Source: an uncultured Rhizobiaceae bacterium (lineage in GTDB: Bacteria > Pseudomonadota > Alphaproteobacteria > Rhizobiales > Rhizobiaceae). From it: 64,000 bases of DNA. Shown here in pieces: positions 1-9,785 of the stretch (positions are counted from its first letter, which is position 1; each line of letters opens with the position of its first letter). The DNA lies in contig CATOTF010000002.1 in NCBI GenBank assembly GCA_951813045.1, forward strand, positions 372,001-436,000, read 5' to 3'. The notes under the pieces were generated by a model that was not told the origin of the DNA, made no database searches, and was given only the letters and a program-made list of their open reading frames with translations. The position numbers were made by a program, and so were the translations under genes.

Positions 1-52
1 ACGACAGTGGTGACGAAGAATAGAAAAATCAGGCTGAAGATTCGAAAAAATA

Positions 53-1240
53 TCAACTGATGCTCTCGTTGGTTTTGGCCCAGTTCACCAACTTATCCAG
101 GAAGTCATGACATTCTTCCATTTGCGATATATCGATATATTCATCCGGCAGATGAGCTTGAAGGATGCTGCCGGGTCCGAAAATAACACCGGGTATTCCA
201 GCAGCCTGAAAACGAGCGCCTTCCGTTCCATAGGCAACGCGACCGGATTGATTAAGACCGGTCAGGTGTCGCAACAGTGTTTCAGCCGGAGACGTTTCGT
301 CTGGTGTCATTGGCGAGAGGTCATGACGCAATGCATGGGTGACACCGGCTTTAGGCGATATCGCCTTCAACTCTGGTTCTATATTTTTTTCTATAAAGTC
401 GAAGACTTCCTGCGCCAGTTCTCGACCATCTTCCCCCGGTATATTGCGAAACCCCCATGCAAATTCGCATTCCGCGGGTATGATATTACCAGCTGTTCCC
501 CCATTTATCAGGCCGCAATCCACGGTCGTATAATGGGGTAGAAACCCATTGTTAGGGTCAGCGGTTGATTTCAGTCTTTTGCTTAATTCTTCAATGAAGT
601 TCAGGATACGCGCGGCGTAAAATATCGCGTTGGCACCCAGTTGCGGTGCGCTCGAATGACCGTCGATCCCGTGAACCGTGGTTATATAACTGTGCCCGCC
701 TTTGTGCCCCCCTACGATCTGCATGCTGGTGGGTTCACCCACTATGACGGCAAGAGGTTCCGGCAGGTTCGCGCTCATATCCTCAATCAGGCCTTCAACC
801 CCGGTGCACCCCACTTCCTCGTCATACGAGAACGCAAAATGGATAGGCGTTTTCAGGTCTGCTTCCAGCATCTTCTTTGCCTGGGTGAAGGCGCAGGCGA
901 CAAAACCTTTCATATCGCAGGTGCCACGCCCGAATAACTGACCGCCGCGCTCGGTCAGTTTGAACGGGTCGCTACTCCAATCCTGTCCATCTACCGGCAC
1001 GACATCCGTGTGGCCTGAAAGCACAATCCCGCCTTTATCGGATGGCCCTATGGTCGCCCAAAGGTTTGCCTTGGTTTTCTCATCGTTGAACGTAAGCCGA
1101 CTTTCAACGCCGATAGCCGCCAGTTCATCGCGTATGAACTCGATGAGTTCGAGATTGGAATTACGAGAAGTGGTGTCAAACGCCACCAGTTTTTCCAACA
1201 TGGAAATGCAGTCTGTTGCCGTCGGATTGGATTTTAGCAT
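53..1240 (-). CDS. argE: ArgE-type acetylornithine deacetylase / M20 deacylase
   Basis: The 395-residue protein is a zinc-dependent M20 hydrolase. ArgE releases acetate from N-acetylornithine in arginine synthesis. Visible family features are the SGHTDVVPV metal site (His77, Asp79), the GRGTCDMKG motif with bridging Asp109, and the catalytic Glu pair after FSYD (Glu141/142). Length fits full-length ArgE. It lies 88 nt downstream of puuB on the same strand, so it may be the third gene of a puuA-puuB-argE operon. That context suggests it could deacylate an acylated or gamma-glutamylated polyamine product instead of acetylornithine; this is inference. M20 family membership is certain, substrate is not. 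Confidence 0.85.
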   Translation of the reverse strand: MLKSNPTATDCISMLEKLVAFDTTSRNSNLELIEFIRDELAAIGVESRLTFNDEKTKANLWATIGPSDKGGIVLSGHTDVVPVDGQDWSSDPFKLTERGGQLFGRGTCDMKGFVACAFTQAKKMLEADLKTPIHFAFSYDEEVGCTGVEGLIEDMSANLPEPLAVIVGEPTSMQIVGGHKGGHSYITTVHGIDGHSSAPQLGANAIFYAARILNFIEELSKRLKSTADPNNGFLPHYTTVDCGLINGGTAGNIIPAECEFAWGFRNIPGEDGRELAQEVFDFIEKNIEPELKAISPKAGVTHALRHDLSPMTPDETSPAETLLRHLTGLNQSGRVAYGTEGARFQAAGIPGVIFGPGSILQAHLPDEYIDISQMEECHDFLDKLVNWAKTNESIS

Positions 1241-1328
1241 GGGGATTTCGGATCTCTTTTGAACAGTTCTATTGCGTTACATAAACCTGCGCCGGATTTG
1301 CCATAGAGTAAAATGACAAATCGTTTTT

Positions 1329-2615
1329 CTACACACGATCAAGCATTGCGTACCAGGTCAGAGCGAGTATCTTGAGCGGGTTTCGAAACAGGCTTCCACC
1401 GGGAAAACTGGGGATATCGAGCTCCTTTAGATGATTGATCTGGTCGCTGTTTCCCAGGAAATGTTCGGCAATCATACGGCCTGAATAATTGCTCATCATC
1501 ACCCCGTGACCGGAAAATCCGCCAGCGTTCCAAAGGCCGGGTTCGAGCTCACGCACATAGGGCATGCGGGGCATCGTGATGGCCACATTGCCGCCCCATG
1601 CGTGGGTGATTTCGGTGTTCGTCAGTTCAGGGTATATTTCGGTAATTTGCTTTCGAATAGCCCGTTCGATATCTCCGGGTGTGGATTTTCCATAGGCTTC
1701 GCGCCCGCCAAACAAAAGACGATTGTCTTTGGATTTCCTGAAATATCGAACCACAAACCGGCTGTCGTCGACCGCCTCTTTGTTTGGCAGGATTGGTGAA
1801 TCTTCCGGCAAGGGAATAGTCGCGCCGATAAAGCTTTGAATGGGCATCACATGGGATGCAAGCTCTGGGCGCAGGTCATTGTGATGGCCGTTAAGTGCCA
1901 GCAAAACACGGTCGGCTCGAACGGTTCCGCAGGTGGTTTTTATCTCAAATTGTGAGCCACGTTTAACATCAACGGCAGGGCTTTGCTCAAACAGTTGTGC
2001 TCCCGCTTTCGCAGCCGCGCTGGCAAGCCCGATCAGATACTTCATGGGATGGATATGGCCGGTGCCCGTATCACGGGTCCCACCATAATAATGGGAGCTT
2101 CCTAGAGCTTCGGTCATCTCCTCACGCTCAAGAAAAGAAATCGCGTCGTAATCGTAATTCTTGCTGAGATGCTCTACTTCTTCGCGCGCCTCCGCATCAA
2201 ACCGCTCTTTATGCATAGGGGTGAGCTGCCCCATCTGATAATCACACCCAAAACCATGATTTTCCGCTGTACTCAGCAGTGATTTTTTGGCGTCTTCGGC
2301 CATGTCCCAAAGGGCACGGGAACGTTCAAACCCGATTTCCTTTTCTAACTTCATAACATCGGCGCGTTGTCCTGAACCCATTTGGCCGCCGTTACGCCCG
2401 GATGCCCCATCGCCAAATCGATGGGCTTCCAGAACGACAACATTTGTCCCCGCCTGAGCCAGATGAAGCGCCGCTGAGAGGCCGCAAAACCCGCCGCCAA
2501 TTATGACGACATCAGCATTTTTGTCGCCATTAAGTGCAGGATATGTCGGGCGCAGCCCGCAACTGTCTTCATACCACGACCGACCGGGGGAAATGGGGGA
2601 TTGATAAGCCGACAC
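1329..2615 (-). CDS. puuB: FAD-dependent gamma-glutamylputrescine oxidase (PuuB-like)
   Basis: This DAO-fold flavoprotein should oxidise gamma-glutamylputrescine to the aminoaldehyde with release of ammonia and H2O2, the second step of the Puu pathway. A GGGFCG dinucleotide-binding motif follows the N-terminal strand VVII, and the C-terminal part carries the AGGFSGHGV motif typical of PuuB/OrdL oxidases. I chose a GTG start at 2615. An upstream ATG at 2660 is in frame but overlaps puuA by 34 nt, whereas the GTG sits 11 nt after the puuA stop with TAAGGG just upstream. The protein is then 428 residues. It is coupled to puuA. The PuuB call rests on the neighbouring glutamine synthetase homologue; related amine oxidases are possible. 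Confidence 0.82.
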   Translation of the reverse strand: MSAYQSPISPGRSWYEDSCGLRPTYPALNGDKNADVVIIGGGFCGLSAALHLAQAGTNVVVLEAHRFGDGASGRNGGQMGSGQRADVMKLEKEIGFERSRALWDMAEDAKKSLLSTAENHGFGCDYQMGQLTPMHKERFDAEAREEVEHLSKNYDYDAISFLEREEMTEALGSSHYYGGTRDTGTGHIHPMKYLIGLASAAAKAGAQLFEQSPAVDVKRGSQFEIKTTCGTVRADRVLLALNGHHNDLRPELASHVMPIQSFIGATIPLPEDSPILPNKEAVDDSRFVVRYFRKSKDNRLLFGGREAYGKSTPGDIERAIRKQITEIYPELTNTEITHAWGGNVAITMPRMPYVRELEPGLWNAGGFSGHGVMMSNYSGRMIAEHFLGNSDQINHLKELDIPSFPGGSLFRNPLKILALTWYAMLDRV

Positions 2616-2626
2616 CGAGAAAGCCC

Positions 2627-4033
2627 TTAAACGTTGAGCAGGAGATATTCCCGTTCCCAAGGAGAAATTACACGCATGAAGGTTTCATACTCTTCCCGCT
2701 TGATTGCACCGTAAACGCCAATAAATTCTTCTCCAAACATCTCTTTGAACTTCGGCTCATCTTCAAAAATTGACAGGGCATCCAGCAATCCACAGGGCAA
2801 GTCATTTTCCCCTTCATTGGCCGTTGCGGCCATTGCATCATCCGGAGTTAACTCTTGTTCAACCCCCAACAACCCGCAAGCCAATGAAGCTGCCAGTGCC
2901 AAATAGGAATTGGCATCGGATGAAGGAATGCGGTTTTCAACGCGGCGACCGGCCGGGTCCGAGTTGGGCACCCGCAGTCCTGTAGTCCGATTATCATATC
3001 CCCAACGCACATTTACCGGAGCAGAGGTATGGGTTGTAAGGCGTCGGTAGGAATTCACATATGGTGCCATCATGACAAGGGCCTTGGGCAGGTAATGCTG
3101 CATGCCGCCGATAAATGATTTAAAGGCTGTGCTTTCGGAACCATCATCATTTGAAAAGATATTTTTCCCGGTATCTTTATTAATGACCGATTGATGGATA
3201 TGCATGGCGGAACCCGGCTGATCCTGCGTCGGTTTTGCCATAAAAGTCGCATACATGCCGTGCTTGAGGGCGGTCTCACGAATGGTTCGCTTGAACATAA
3301 ACACCTGGTCCGCAAGCTCCACTGGATGGCCGTGATTGAGGTTTATCTCAAGTTGCGCTGCCCCTTCCTCGTGAATAAGGGTCTCAATCTCCAATCCCTG
3401 AGCGCTGGAATAATCGTAAATATCGTCAATCAGCTCATCGAATTCATTCACACCGGCAATTGAATATCCATTACCGCCCGCAATGGCCCGACCAGACCGA
3501 CCGATGGGCGGGTGTAATGGGATATTCGGATCCTGATTGGTTTTAACCAGATAAAATTCAATTTCAGGGGCAACAACCGGTATCAATCCACGTGTTTCAT
3601 AAGCCCCAACAACGCGTTTTAGAACGTTGCGAGGGGTGTACTCCACCGCGCCGCCACTCTGGTCGCGCATGTCGCAAATCACCTGTGCCGTGGGGTCAGT
3701 TTCCCATGGTACAGTGGAAAGTGTTGAAAGATCGGGCACCAGTCCAAGATCGCCATCATGGGGCGGATACTCGAACGTATCGCTCTCTTCCGGGTAATCT
3801 CCTGAAATTGTTTGCATAAATATGGAGCTGGGCAATGCAAGCGTGGAAGCGTTTAAAAACTTGCTCGACGGCATCATTTTACCCCGGGCGACACCGGCCA
3901 TATCCGGGGTGATGCATTCGATGTCCTCAATTCCACGGACATCTAGCCAATTCTTTGCAGCATCCATCGACGGGACGCCACGTATACCATCGACCGGCCC
4001 TGAAGATTTGGTCGATATTTCTTGAGACGACAT
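2627..4033 (-). CDS. puuA: Glutamine synthetase family, gamma-glutamylputrescine synthetase (PuuA-like)
   Basis: A 468-residue glutamine-synthetase-fold ligase that probably joins glutamate to putrescine using ATP, the first step of the Puu pathway. Family marks are the metal-binding EIEFYL strand, the ATP/metal motif ending in GSAMHIHQS, and the substrate-site segment around NSYRRL and VRWGYDNR. The 19-residue extension encoded from 4090 is doubtful. The ATG at 4033 gives the usual length and an N-terminus starting MSSQE. It heads a minus-strand operon with puuB and possibly argE and is divergent from the HerA-like gene. True GlnA is less likely because of the oxidase partner and the divergent N-terminus. 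Confidence 0.85.
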   Translation of the reverse strand: MSSQEISTKSSGPVDGIRGVPSMDAAKNWLDVRGIEDIECITPDMAGVARGKMMPSSKFLNASTLALPSSIFMQTISGDYPEESDTFEYPPHDGDLGLVPDLSTLSTVPWETDPTAQVICDMRDQSGGAVEYTPRNVLKRVVGAYETRGLIPVVAPEIEFYLVKTNQDPNIPLHPPIGRSGRAIAGGNGYSIAGVNEFDELIDDIYDYSSAQGLEIETLIHEEGAAQLEINLNHGHPVELADQVFMFKRTIRETALKHGMYATFMAKPTQDQPGSAMHIHQSVINKDTGKNIFSNDDGSESTAFKSFIGGMQHYLPKALVMMAPYVNSYRRLTTHTSAPVNVRWGYDNRTTGLRVPNSDPAGRRVENRIPSSDANSYLALAASLACGLLGVEQELTPDDAMAATANEGENDLPCGLLDALSIFEDEPKFKEMFGEEFIGVYGAIKREEYETFMRVISPWEREYLLLNV

Positions 4034-4166
4034 TGTAAGGAACTTCTGACGATTTTCTTTTGAACCTATCAGAGCATAACTCCAGTTCAAGTTGTAACTG
4101 TGATGACGGAATTTTAACTGAACTACCGATAAACTCCTATGTGCGGGCAGTCATAGGATTACGGTA

Positions 4167-6206
4167 ATGGACAATGATGCATTGATGCGCAGAATTTCTG
4201 CGGCAACGGATCATAAAAAGCAGACGTCGAATGTAACGCCTGTTGCACCGCCAATGCCTCAGCCGCAACCCTCGGTTCACGGTGGAATGTCACCACAATC
4301 AAGACCTTCTCTGGTGTCGTCCGATGCGCGCGAACAGTTGAGACAACAGGCTATGGCCGCCGCTGCTCAGCAACAGTCTGTTCAGCCTCCGGTTGCATCC
4401 GCGATGCCCACAGTAGATATCGGTATTCAAAATCAGCCTCCGCATGTCACAGCGCCGCCAATCCAGACGGCACCGGATCCTGTTGAACCGATGGTCCAGG
4501 AACAAACAATGGACCCTGTGGCTGTCGCTTCCTCGCAAAAACAACTTATGACATTTGCGCCTCCAACGGTAGAAAATGCGCCCGCCCAAGGCTCCGGGCC
4601 ACGGCCGATGAGGCGAGAAGACCGTCCTGAGGCTTTTGTTGTCTCCTGTACGGGCAGCACGGCAACTGTTCAGGGTGACACCAGATGTGTCGATACGATT
4701 ACCGGACTCACCTGGGCCGTTGGACGTATGTTATCCATTATCGTGGGGAAAAACCGAATTGTCGGCATGATCTGCGATATTGAGATGCCAGGGGAAGAAT
4801 TCAATCCTGAAACAAAATCGATCATGCGCTTTCATGTTGAGCTTCAAGGGGAAGTGCAGGATACTGATGATGGGCTTAAGTTTACAAAAGGCATCAGCGC
4901 CTACCCGGGTGTTGGGTCAACCGTGCACCAGATTAGAGCCGCTGACCTGGCGTCGATTTACGCCGCCACCGGGTCAGTAAACGCCTATGTTGGCGATTTG
5001 TCGCAGGATGAATCAATCCCGGCACTGGTTGATGTGCCCGATATGCTGGCAAAACACTTCGCTGTTCTGGGTTCCACAGGGTGTGGTAAATCGGCATCAG
5101 TATCGCTATTGCTACACGCCGCGCAGGAAACGGTGCCTGATCTGCGCACCATCATTCTCGATCCGCACAACGAGTATTCGCGCGCTTTTCCCACAGCAAA
5201 CACAATAACGCAGGCCAATATGGATATTCCGTTCTGGATGTTCCAATTGGAAGAGTATGCCGAGGTTCTTTTCCGAGGGAAACCGATTGTCCATGAAGAA
5301 ATAGACGCTCTTCGTGAGTTCATTCCCAACGCCAAAATTAAGTTCCGGGATGGTGAGGACCGTGTAAAATTACGACCGGACTCCGGGGCAACGGTTATGA
5401 CAGCAGATACAGCTGCACCTTATCGGATTGCTGATCTCCTGGCTTCAGTTGAGGAAGAGATGGGACTGTTGGAGTCCCAATTTGATCGTACAATTCTTAA
5501 GTCGCTAAAAGCACGTATTACTGCCCATGCAAACGACAGCCGCTATGCCTTCATGTTTAGACATAAAACAATTGAGGATATCGCCCAACAGGTGATCAGT
5601 AATTTCTTCTGCCTGCCGGGAACCGGTGACATCAATACGATTATTCAAATGGCGGGGATGCCCGCTGAAGTTGTGAACTCGGTGGCCTCAGTACTATGTC
5701 GTCTGTCTTTCGAACTTGCCATTGCGGCCAAGGGAAATTTGAAAATACTCGTCGTATGTGAAGAGGCGCATAGATATGTTCCAGCTGGAAAAGACGGGTT
5801 TGAACCAACCCGTCGCGCCATCGCCCGTATCGCAAAAGAAGGCCGTAAATATGGTTCCTTCATGGCAATAATCTCACAACGGCCGTCCGAACTGGACCCA
5901 ACAATCCTGTCACAATGCTCAACCGTTTTTTCATTGCGTCTGACGAACGACTATGACCAGGAGATTATCCGTAAGGCCATTTCATCGTCATCTGCCAGTA
6001 CAATAGCCTTTATCTCTTCACTGGCTAACCGGGAATGTATTGCATTTGGAGAAGGTATGAGTTCTCCCATGCGCATGCGTTTTCGCGGCTTGCCAAAAGA
6101 ATGGTTGCCCGGCGCGGAAGCCGATGTGTTTGGCAATTCAACACCAGTCGTTGATGTCCGCCAATCTGCTGAGGTTTTCAATCATTGGCGCACTGGTGCA
6201 CATTAA
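4167..6206 (+). CDS. HerA/DUF87-type hexameric ATPase with P/Q-rich N-terminus
   Basis: A 679-residue P-loop ATPase of the HerA-FtsK superfamily. The first ~135 residues are rich in Pro, Gln and Ala and probably disordered. Residues ~150-240 resemble a HAS-barrel domain. Walker A (GSTGCGKS) begins near residue 302 and Walker B (ILVVCEEAH) near residue 527; a conserved SQRPSELD segment follows. HerA proteins pump DNA and usually partner a NurA nuclease, and some stand-alone relatives act with defence effectors. No nuclease, SIR2 or other effector gene is adjacent: the neighbours are puuA (divergent) and a glutathione transferase 76 nt downstream. The specific role is unknown. Confidence 0.8.
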   Translation: MDNDALMRRISAATDHKKQTSNVTPVAPPMPQPQPSVHGGMSPQSRPSLVSSDAREQLRQQAMAAAAQQQSVQPPVASAMPTVDIGIQNQPPHVTAPPIQTAPDPVEPMVQEQTMDPVAVASSQKQLMTFAPPTVENAPAQGSGPRPMRREDRPEAFVVSCTGSTATVQGDTRCVDTITGLTWAVGRMLSIIVGKNRIVGMICDIEMPGEEFNPETKSIMRFHVELQGEVQDTDDGLKFTKGISAYPGVGSTVHQIRAADLASIYAATGSVNAYVGDLSQDESIPALVDVPDMLAKHFAVLGSTGCGKSASVSLLLHAAQETVPDLRTIILDPHNEYSRAFPTANTITQANMDIPFWMFQLEEYAEVLFRGKPIVHEEIDALREFIPNAKIKFRDGEDRVKLRPDSGATVMTADTAAPYRIADLLASVEEEMGLLESQFDRTILKSLKARITAHANDSRYAFMFRHKTIEDIAQQVISNFFCLPGTGDINTIIQMAGMPAEVVNSVASVLCRLSFELAIAAKGNLKILVVCEEAHRYVPAGKDGFEPTRRAIARIAKEGRKYGSFMAIISQRPSELDPTILSQCSTVFSLRLTNDYDQEIIRKAISSSSASTIAFISSLANRECIAFGEGMSSPMRMRFRGLPKEWLPGAEADVFGNSTPVVDVRQSAEVFNHWRTGAH

Positions 6207-6282
6207 ATTCGAACACCTCTTGGAATTCTTCAGATGAGGCCCCATCTTCATCGTCTAATTACGATGAACACAGGTTCCCACA

Positions 6283-6987
6283 ATGGCCAAGAAAACTCTC
6301 GCCGACTTTCCAATCAGTAATGAATGGAAGCCTCAAAATCCTGATATTCTGCAGCTTTATTCAATACCCACACCCAACGGTGTGAAAGTATCGATTGCGC
6401 TTGAGGAACTTGGGGTGCCCTATGATGCTCACCTAATCCCGTTCAGCGAAGTGAGCAATCCTCCGTTCCTATCGCTCAATCCCAATAACAAAATACCTGC
6501 GATAATTGACCCGGACGGCCCTGGGGGTGAGGCACTAGGTCTTTTTGAATCCGGCGCGATCTTGATCTATCTCGCAGAAAAGTATGGCAAATTATTGCCG
6601 TCTGACCCCGCTCGAAAATATGAAACAATCCAGTGGCTCATGTTCCAAATGGGTGGAATTGGACCAATGATTGGCCAATTTGGTTTCTTCTTCAAGTTTG
6701 CCGGCCAAGAAATCGAAGACAAGCGTCCAATGGAACGCTATCGCGACGAATCAAAACGCTTGTTGAATGTCCTCAACCAGCGTCTTGAAGGACGCGAATG
6801 GATTATGGGCGATGATTATACAATTGCAGACATTGCAATTTTCCCGTGGATCAGAGGCGCAAAAGTTTTTTACAAGGCGGAAGAGGAGTTGGAGCTGGCG
6901 AAGTTCCCCAACGTATTGACGTGGCTTGACCGTTGTCTGGCGCGCCCGGCCAGCGAAAAAGGCCTTGCGATACCTTCTCGCGACTAG
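6283..6987 (+). CDS. Glutathione S-transferase family protein (YfcG/Ure2-like)
   Basis: A 234-residue soluble GST. The thioredoxin-like N-terminal domain starts near residue 24 with a YSIPTPNG segment; Thr-Asn in place of a catalytic Ser/Cys/Tyr resembles the nu-class YfcG/YghU proteins, which act as disulfide-bond oxidoreductases with glutathione. The cis-Pro region NKIPAI and the ESGAILIYLAEKYG glutathione-site motif follow. The helical C-terminal domain contains DYTIADIAIFPW. It lies between the HerA-like gene and cysK on one strand, 73 nt before cysK, so co-transcription with cysteine synthesis is possible. The family call is firm; the substrate is unknown. Confidence 0.88.
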   Translation: MAKKTLADFPISNEWKPQNPDILQLYSIPTPNGVKVSIALEELGVPYDAHLIPFSEVSNPPFLSLNPNNKIPAIIDPDGPGGEALGLFESGAILIYLAEKYGKLLPSDPARKYETIQWLMFQMGGIGPMIGQFGFFFKFAGQEIEDKRPMERYRDESKRLLNVLNQRLEGREWIMGDDYTIADIAIFPWIRGAKVFYKAEEELELAKFPNVLTWLDRCLARPASEKGLAIPSRD

Positions 6988-7060
6988 GCCAAAACCCTAC
7001 GCTGGATAAACAAAGCCTGCCATGATTTACTGAGCCCAATATCACGAGGAGATCGAAATC

Positions 7061-8020
7061 ATGGCAACCAAGGGTCGCGGTAAAATCTATAAAGATATCA
7101 CGCAAACAGTCGGTGACACGCCGATTGTCCGTCTTGATAAATTGGCAAAGAAGAACCGGGTGAAGGCCAGTCTTTTGGCCAAACTGGAGTTCTTCAACCC
7201 GACTTCCAGTGTGAAAGACCGTATCGGTGTTGCGATGATTGAAGCGCTTGAAAAAAGCGGGAAGATCAAACCGGGCCGCTCAACGTTAATCGAACCCACC
7301 TCCGGGAATACGGGCATCGGTCTCGCAATGGCGGCAGCGGCAAAAGGTTACCGCCTGATCCTCACTATGCCTGAAAGCATGTCGGTGGAGCGTCGCAAGA
7401 TGCTCGCCATTTTGGGCGCGGAAATGGAGCTTACAGAAGCCGCCAAAGGCATGAAAGGGGCAATTGCCAAGGCTGAAGAACTGGCAGCCGAAATTAAAGG
7501 TGCGGTTATTCCCCAACAGTTTGAAAATCCGGCAAATCCCGCTATTCATCGACGCACTACAGGGCCCGAAATCTGGAACGATACCAAAGGCCGTGTCCAT
7601 GTTTTTGTGTCCGGCATTGGCACGGGCGGCACGATTACCGGTGCTGGAAAATATCTGAAAAAACAAAACCCGAAGCTGCATATCGTGGCGGTAGAGCCGT
7701 CCGACTCTCCAGTTCTTTCGGGTGGCGACCCCGGTCCACATAAAATTCAGGGCATTGGCGCTGGATTTGCCCCGGCCATTCTCGATGTCAAAATCTTCGA
7801 TGAGGTCATCACTGTTACCAACGATGAAGCATTCGAAATGGCCCGACAGGTTGCAAAACTTGAGGGCGTTCCCGTTGGCATTTCATCAGGCGCCGCCTTG
7901 GTAGCCGCCGTCAAAGTAGGGCGCCGTAAGGAATGGGCAAACAAAAACATCGTCGTGGTTTTGGCAAGTTTTGCAGAACGTTACCTGTCAACACCATTAT
8001 TCGAAGGCTTGGCCGAGTAA
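7061..8020 (+). CDS. cysK: Cysteine synthase A (O-acetylserine sulfhydrylase)
   Basis: A PLP-dependent enzyme that makes L-cysteine from O-acetylserine and sulfide in the cytoplasm. The 319 residues match CysK. PLP-lysine is in the [10 protein letters not shown] motif (Lys about residue 49), the substrate loop is [10 protein letters not shown], the phosphate-binding glycine loop is [10 protein letters not shown], and SSGAA near the C-terminus holds the pyridine-ring contact serine. An AGGAG ribosome site precedes the ATG by 9 nt. A strong shared terminator separates it from the convergent aceA. CysM or cystathionine beta-synthase-like enzymes are less likely given the length and motifs. Confidence 0.93.
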   Translation: MATKGRGKIYKDITQTVGDTPIVRLDKLAKKNRVKASLLAKLEFFNPTSSVKDRIGVAMIEALEKSGKIKPGRSTLIEPTSGNTGIGLAMAAAAKGYRLILTMPESMSVERRKMLAILGAEMELTEAAKGMKGAIAKAEELAAEIKGAVIPQQFENPANPAIHRRTTGPEIWNDTKGRVHVFVSGIGTGGTITGAGKYLKKQNPKLHIVAVEPSDSPVLSGGDPGPHKIQGIGAGFAPAILDVKIFDEVITVTNDEAFEMARQVAKLEGVPVGISSGAALVAAVKVGRRKEWANKNIVVVLASFAERYLSTPLFEGLAE

Positions 8021-8052
8021 CGGTTTATTGGGAAGCCTGCGAAACCAAAAAA

Positions 8053-8076
8053 GCCGCTACAGTCTCCCGCAGCGGC
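8053..8076. terminator. Bidirectional terminator between cysK and aceA
   Basis: GCCGCT (8053-8058) pairs with AGCGGC (8071-8076) around a short loop. A run of A on the left gives a T6 tail when read on the minus strand (aceA), and CTTT follows on the right for cysK. Confidence 0.8.
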
Positions 8077-8103
8077 CTTTCTATTCGGTGAAAGCCAGTT
8101 CAA

Positions 8104-9696
8104 TCAGCCAAACTGGTTCATTGTATTGTCTTTGCCTGACGCCTTGAGAGCGGCTTCTCCTGCGAAGTATTCTTTGTGGTCGTCACCCATGTCGGAACCG
8201 GCCATGTTCTGGTGTTTGACGCAGGCGATGCCCTGACGGATTTCTTCACGTTGCACCGCTTTAACGTAACCCAGCATGCCCGCATCTCCGAAGTATTCTT
8301 TCGCCAGATTGTCGGTAGACAGGGCCGCCGTGTGGTATGTCGGTAGAGTGATCAGGTGGTGGAACACACCGGCCCGTTTGGCCGCATCCGCCTGAAATGT
8401 GCGGATTTTCTCATCCGCTTCCTGCGCCAGTTCACTGGCGTCATAGTCCACGTTCATGAGTTTGGCGCGGTCGTAGGCGGATATATCCTTACCGACTTCA
8501 ACCCATTCATCAAAAACCTGCTGGCGGAAATTCAGCGTCCAGTTGAAGGAGGGTGAATTGTTGTAAACCAGTTTCGCGTCAGGGCATTGCTCTTTGATCC
8601 GGTCTACCATAACCGCAACCTGTTCAACATTGGGTCGTTCAGTCTCGATCCAAAGTAGGTCTGCGCCATTTTGCAGCGACGTAACGCAATCGAGAACAAC
8701 ACGGTCTTGCCCCGTACCTTCACGGAACTGGAAGAGGTTGGACGCCAGACGCTTGGGGCGCATCAGCTTGCCGTCACGTTTGAGAACAACGTCGCCGCTG
8801 ATCATTTCGTCAAGCGCAATCTCATCGCAGTCGAGGAAGGAATTGTACTGGTCACCAAGGTCGCCCGGTTCACTGCTCACTGCGATTTGTTTGGTGAGAC
8901 CAGCGCCAAGTGAGTCCGTACGGGTAACGATAATGCCGTCATCGACACCCAATTCAAGGAAGGCGTAACGAATGGCGCGGATTTTCGCGAGGAAATCCTC
9001 ATGGGGCACCGTGACTTTGCCGTCCTGGTGTCCGCATTGTTTTTCATCGGACACCTGATTTTCAATCTGCAGGCAGCAGGCACCTGCCTCAATCAGTTTC
9101 TTGGCCAGCAGATAAGTCGCTTCAGCGTTACCAAATCCAGCATCAATGTCGGCGATAATTGGCACAACATGGGTCTGGTAATTATCGACTTCTTTTTGAA
9201 GGCGCATAGCAGTGACTTCATCGCCAGAATCGCGCGCGTCATCAACGGCACGGAACATGCCCCCCAATTCGCGAGCGTCCGCCTGACGCAGGAATGTGTA
9301 GAGTTCTTCGATCAGCGCAGGCACGGAGGTTTTCTCGTGCATGGACTGGTCGGGCAAGGGGCCGAATTCGGAGCGCAAAGCAGCGATCATCCAGCCGGAT
9401 AGGTATAAATAGGTGCGGTCGGTAGTTTCAAAGTGCTTCTTCACCGAGATCATTTTCTGCTGACCGATAAACCCGTGCCAGCAGCCCAGTGACTGGGTGT
9501 ATTTTGACGGGTCGGCGTCATAGGCCGCCATGTCCTTGCGCATCACACCGGCGGTATATTTAGCGATATCAAGGCCGGTTTTGAAGCGGTTCTGCAGGCG
9601 CATGCGGGCTGCATATTCCGGACTGATGGCATTCCAGCCGGAGCCGTTTTGCTCAACCAGATTGGCAATTTCAGCAATGTGATCTGTGTAAGACAT
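8104..9696 (-). CDS. aceA: Isocitrate lyase, long form
   Basis: Isocitrate lyase splits isocitrate into succinate and glyoxylate, the first step of the glyoxylate shunt used on acetate and fatty acids. The 530-residue length and the active-site motif KQCGH (within DEKQCGHQDG) match the long Pseudomonas aeruginosa-type enzyme, in place of the KKCGH of the short E. coli type. TEx-type substrate residues (IETERPN) and the NNSPSFNW segment are conserved. AAGGAAC precedes the ATG. It follows a small gene on the same strand by 89 nt and is divergent from a ScfR/RamB-like regulator, which probably controls it. No malate synthase gene is present in the window. Confidence 0.95.
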   Translation of the reverse strand: MSYTDHIAEIANLVEQNGSGWNAISPEYAARMRLQNRFKTGLDIAKYTAGVMRKDMAAYDADPSKYTQSLGCWHGFIGQQKMISVKKHFETTDRTYLYLSGWMIAALRSEFGPLPDQSMHEKTSVPALIEELYTFLRQADARELGGMFRAVDDARDSGDEVTAMRLQKEVDNYQTHVVPIIADIDAGFGNAEATYLLAKKLIEAGACCLQIENQVSDEKQCGHQDGKVTVPHEDFLAKIRAIRYAFLELGVDDGIIVTRTDSLGAGLTKQIAVSSEPGDLGDQYNSFLDCDEIALDEMISGDVVLKRDGKLMRPKRLASNLFQFREGTGQDRVVLDCVTSLQNGADLLWIETERPNVEQVAVMVDRIKEQCPDAKLVYNNSPSFNWTLNFRQQVFDEWVEVGKDISAYDRAKLMNVDYDASELAQEADEKIRTFQADAAKRAGVFHHLITLPTYHTAALSTDNLAKEYFGDAGMLGYVKAVQREEIRQGIACVKHQNMAGSDMGDDHKEYFAGEAALKASGKDNTMNQFG

Positions 9697-9785
9697 GGGA
9701 AGTTCCTTGATTTAATTTGAAACGGCCGCCTCAAAAAGGCGACCGCTTGGGGAGGAAGAGTGGATTGTTGGTAAGAGGTTGAGGG

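Noticed and set aside
4167-6206. HerA-like ATPase as part of a defence island
   Set aside because: All neighbours are metabolic genes; no nuclease, SIR2, or other defence gene is near.
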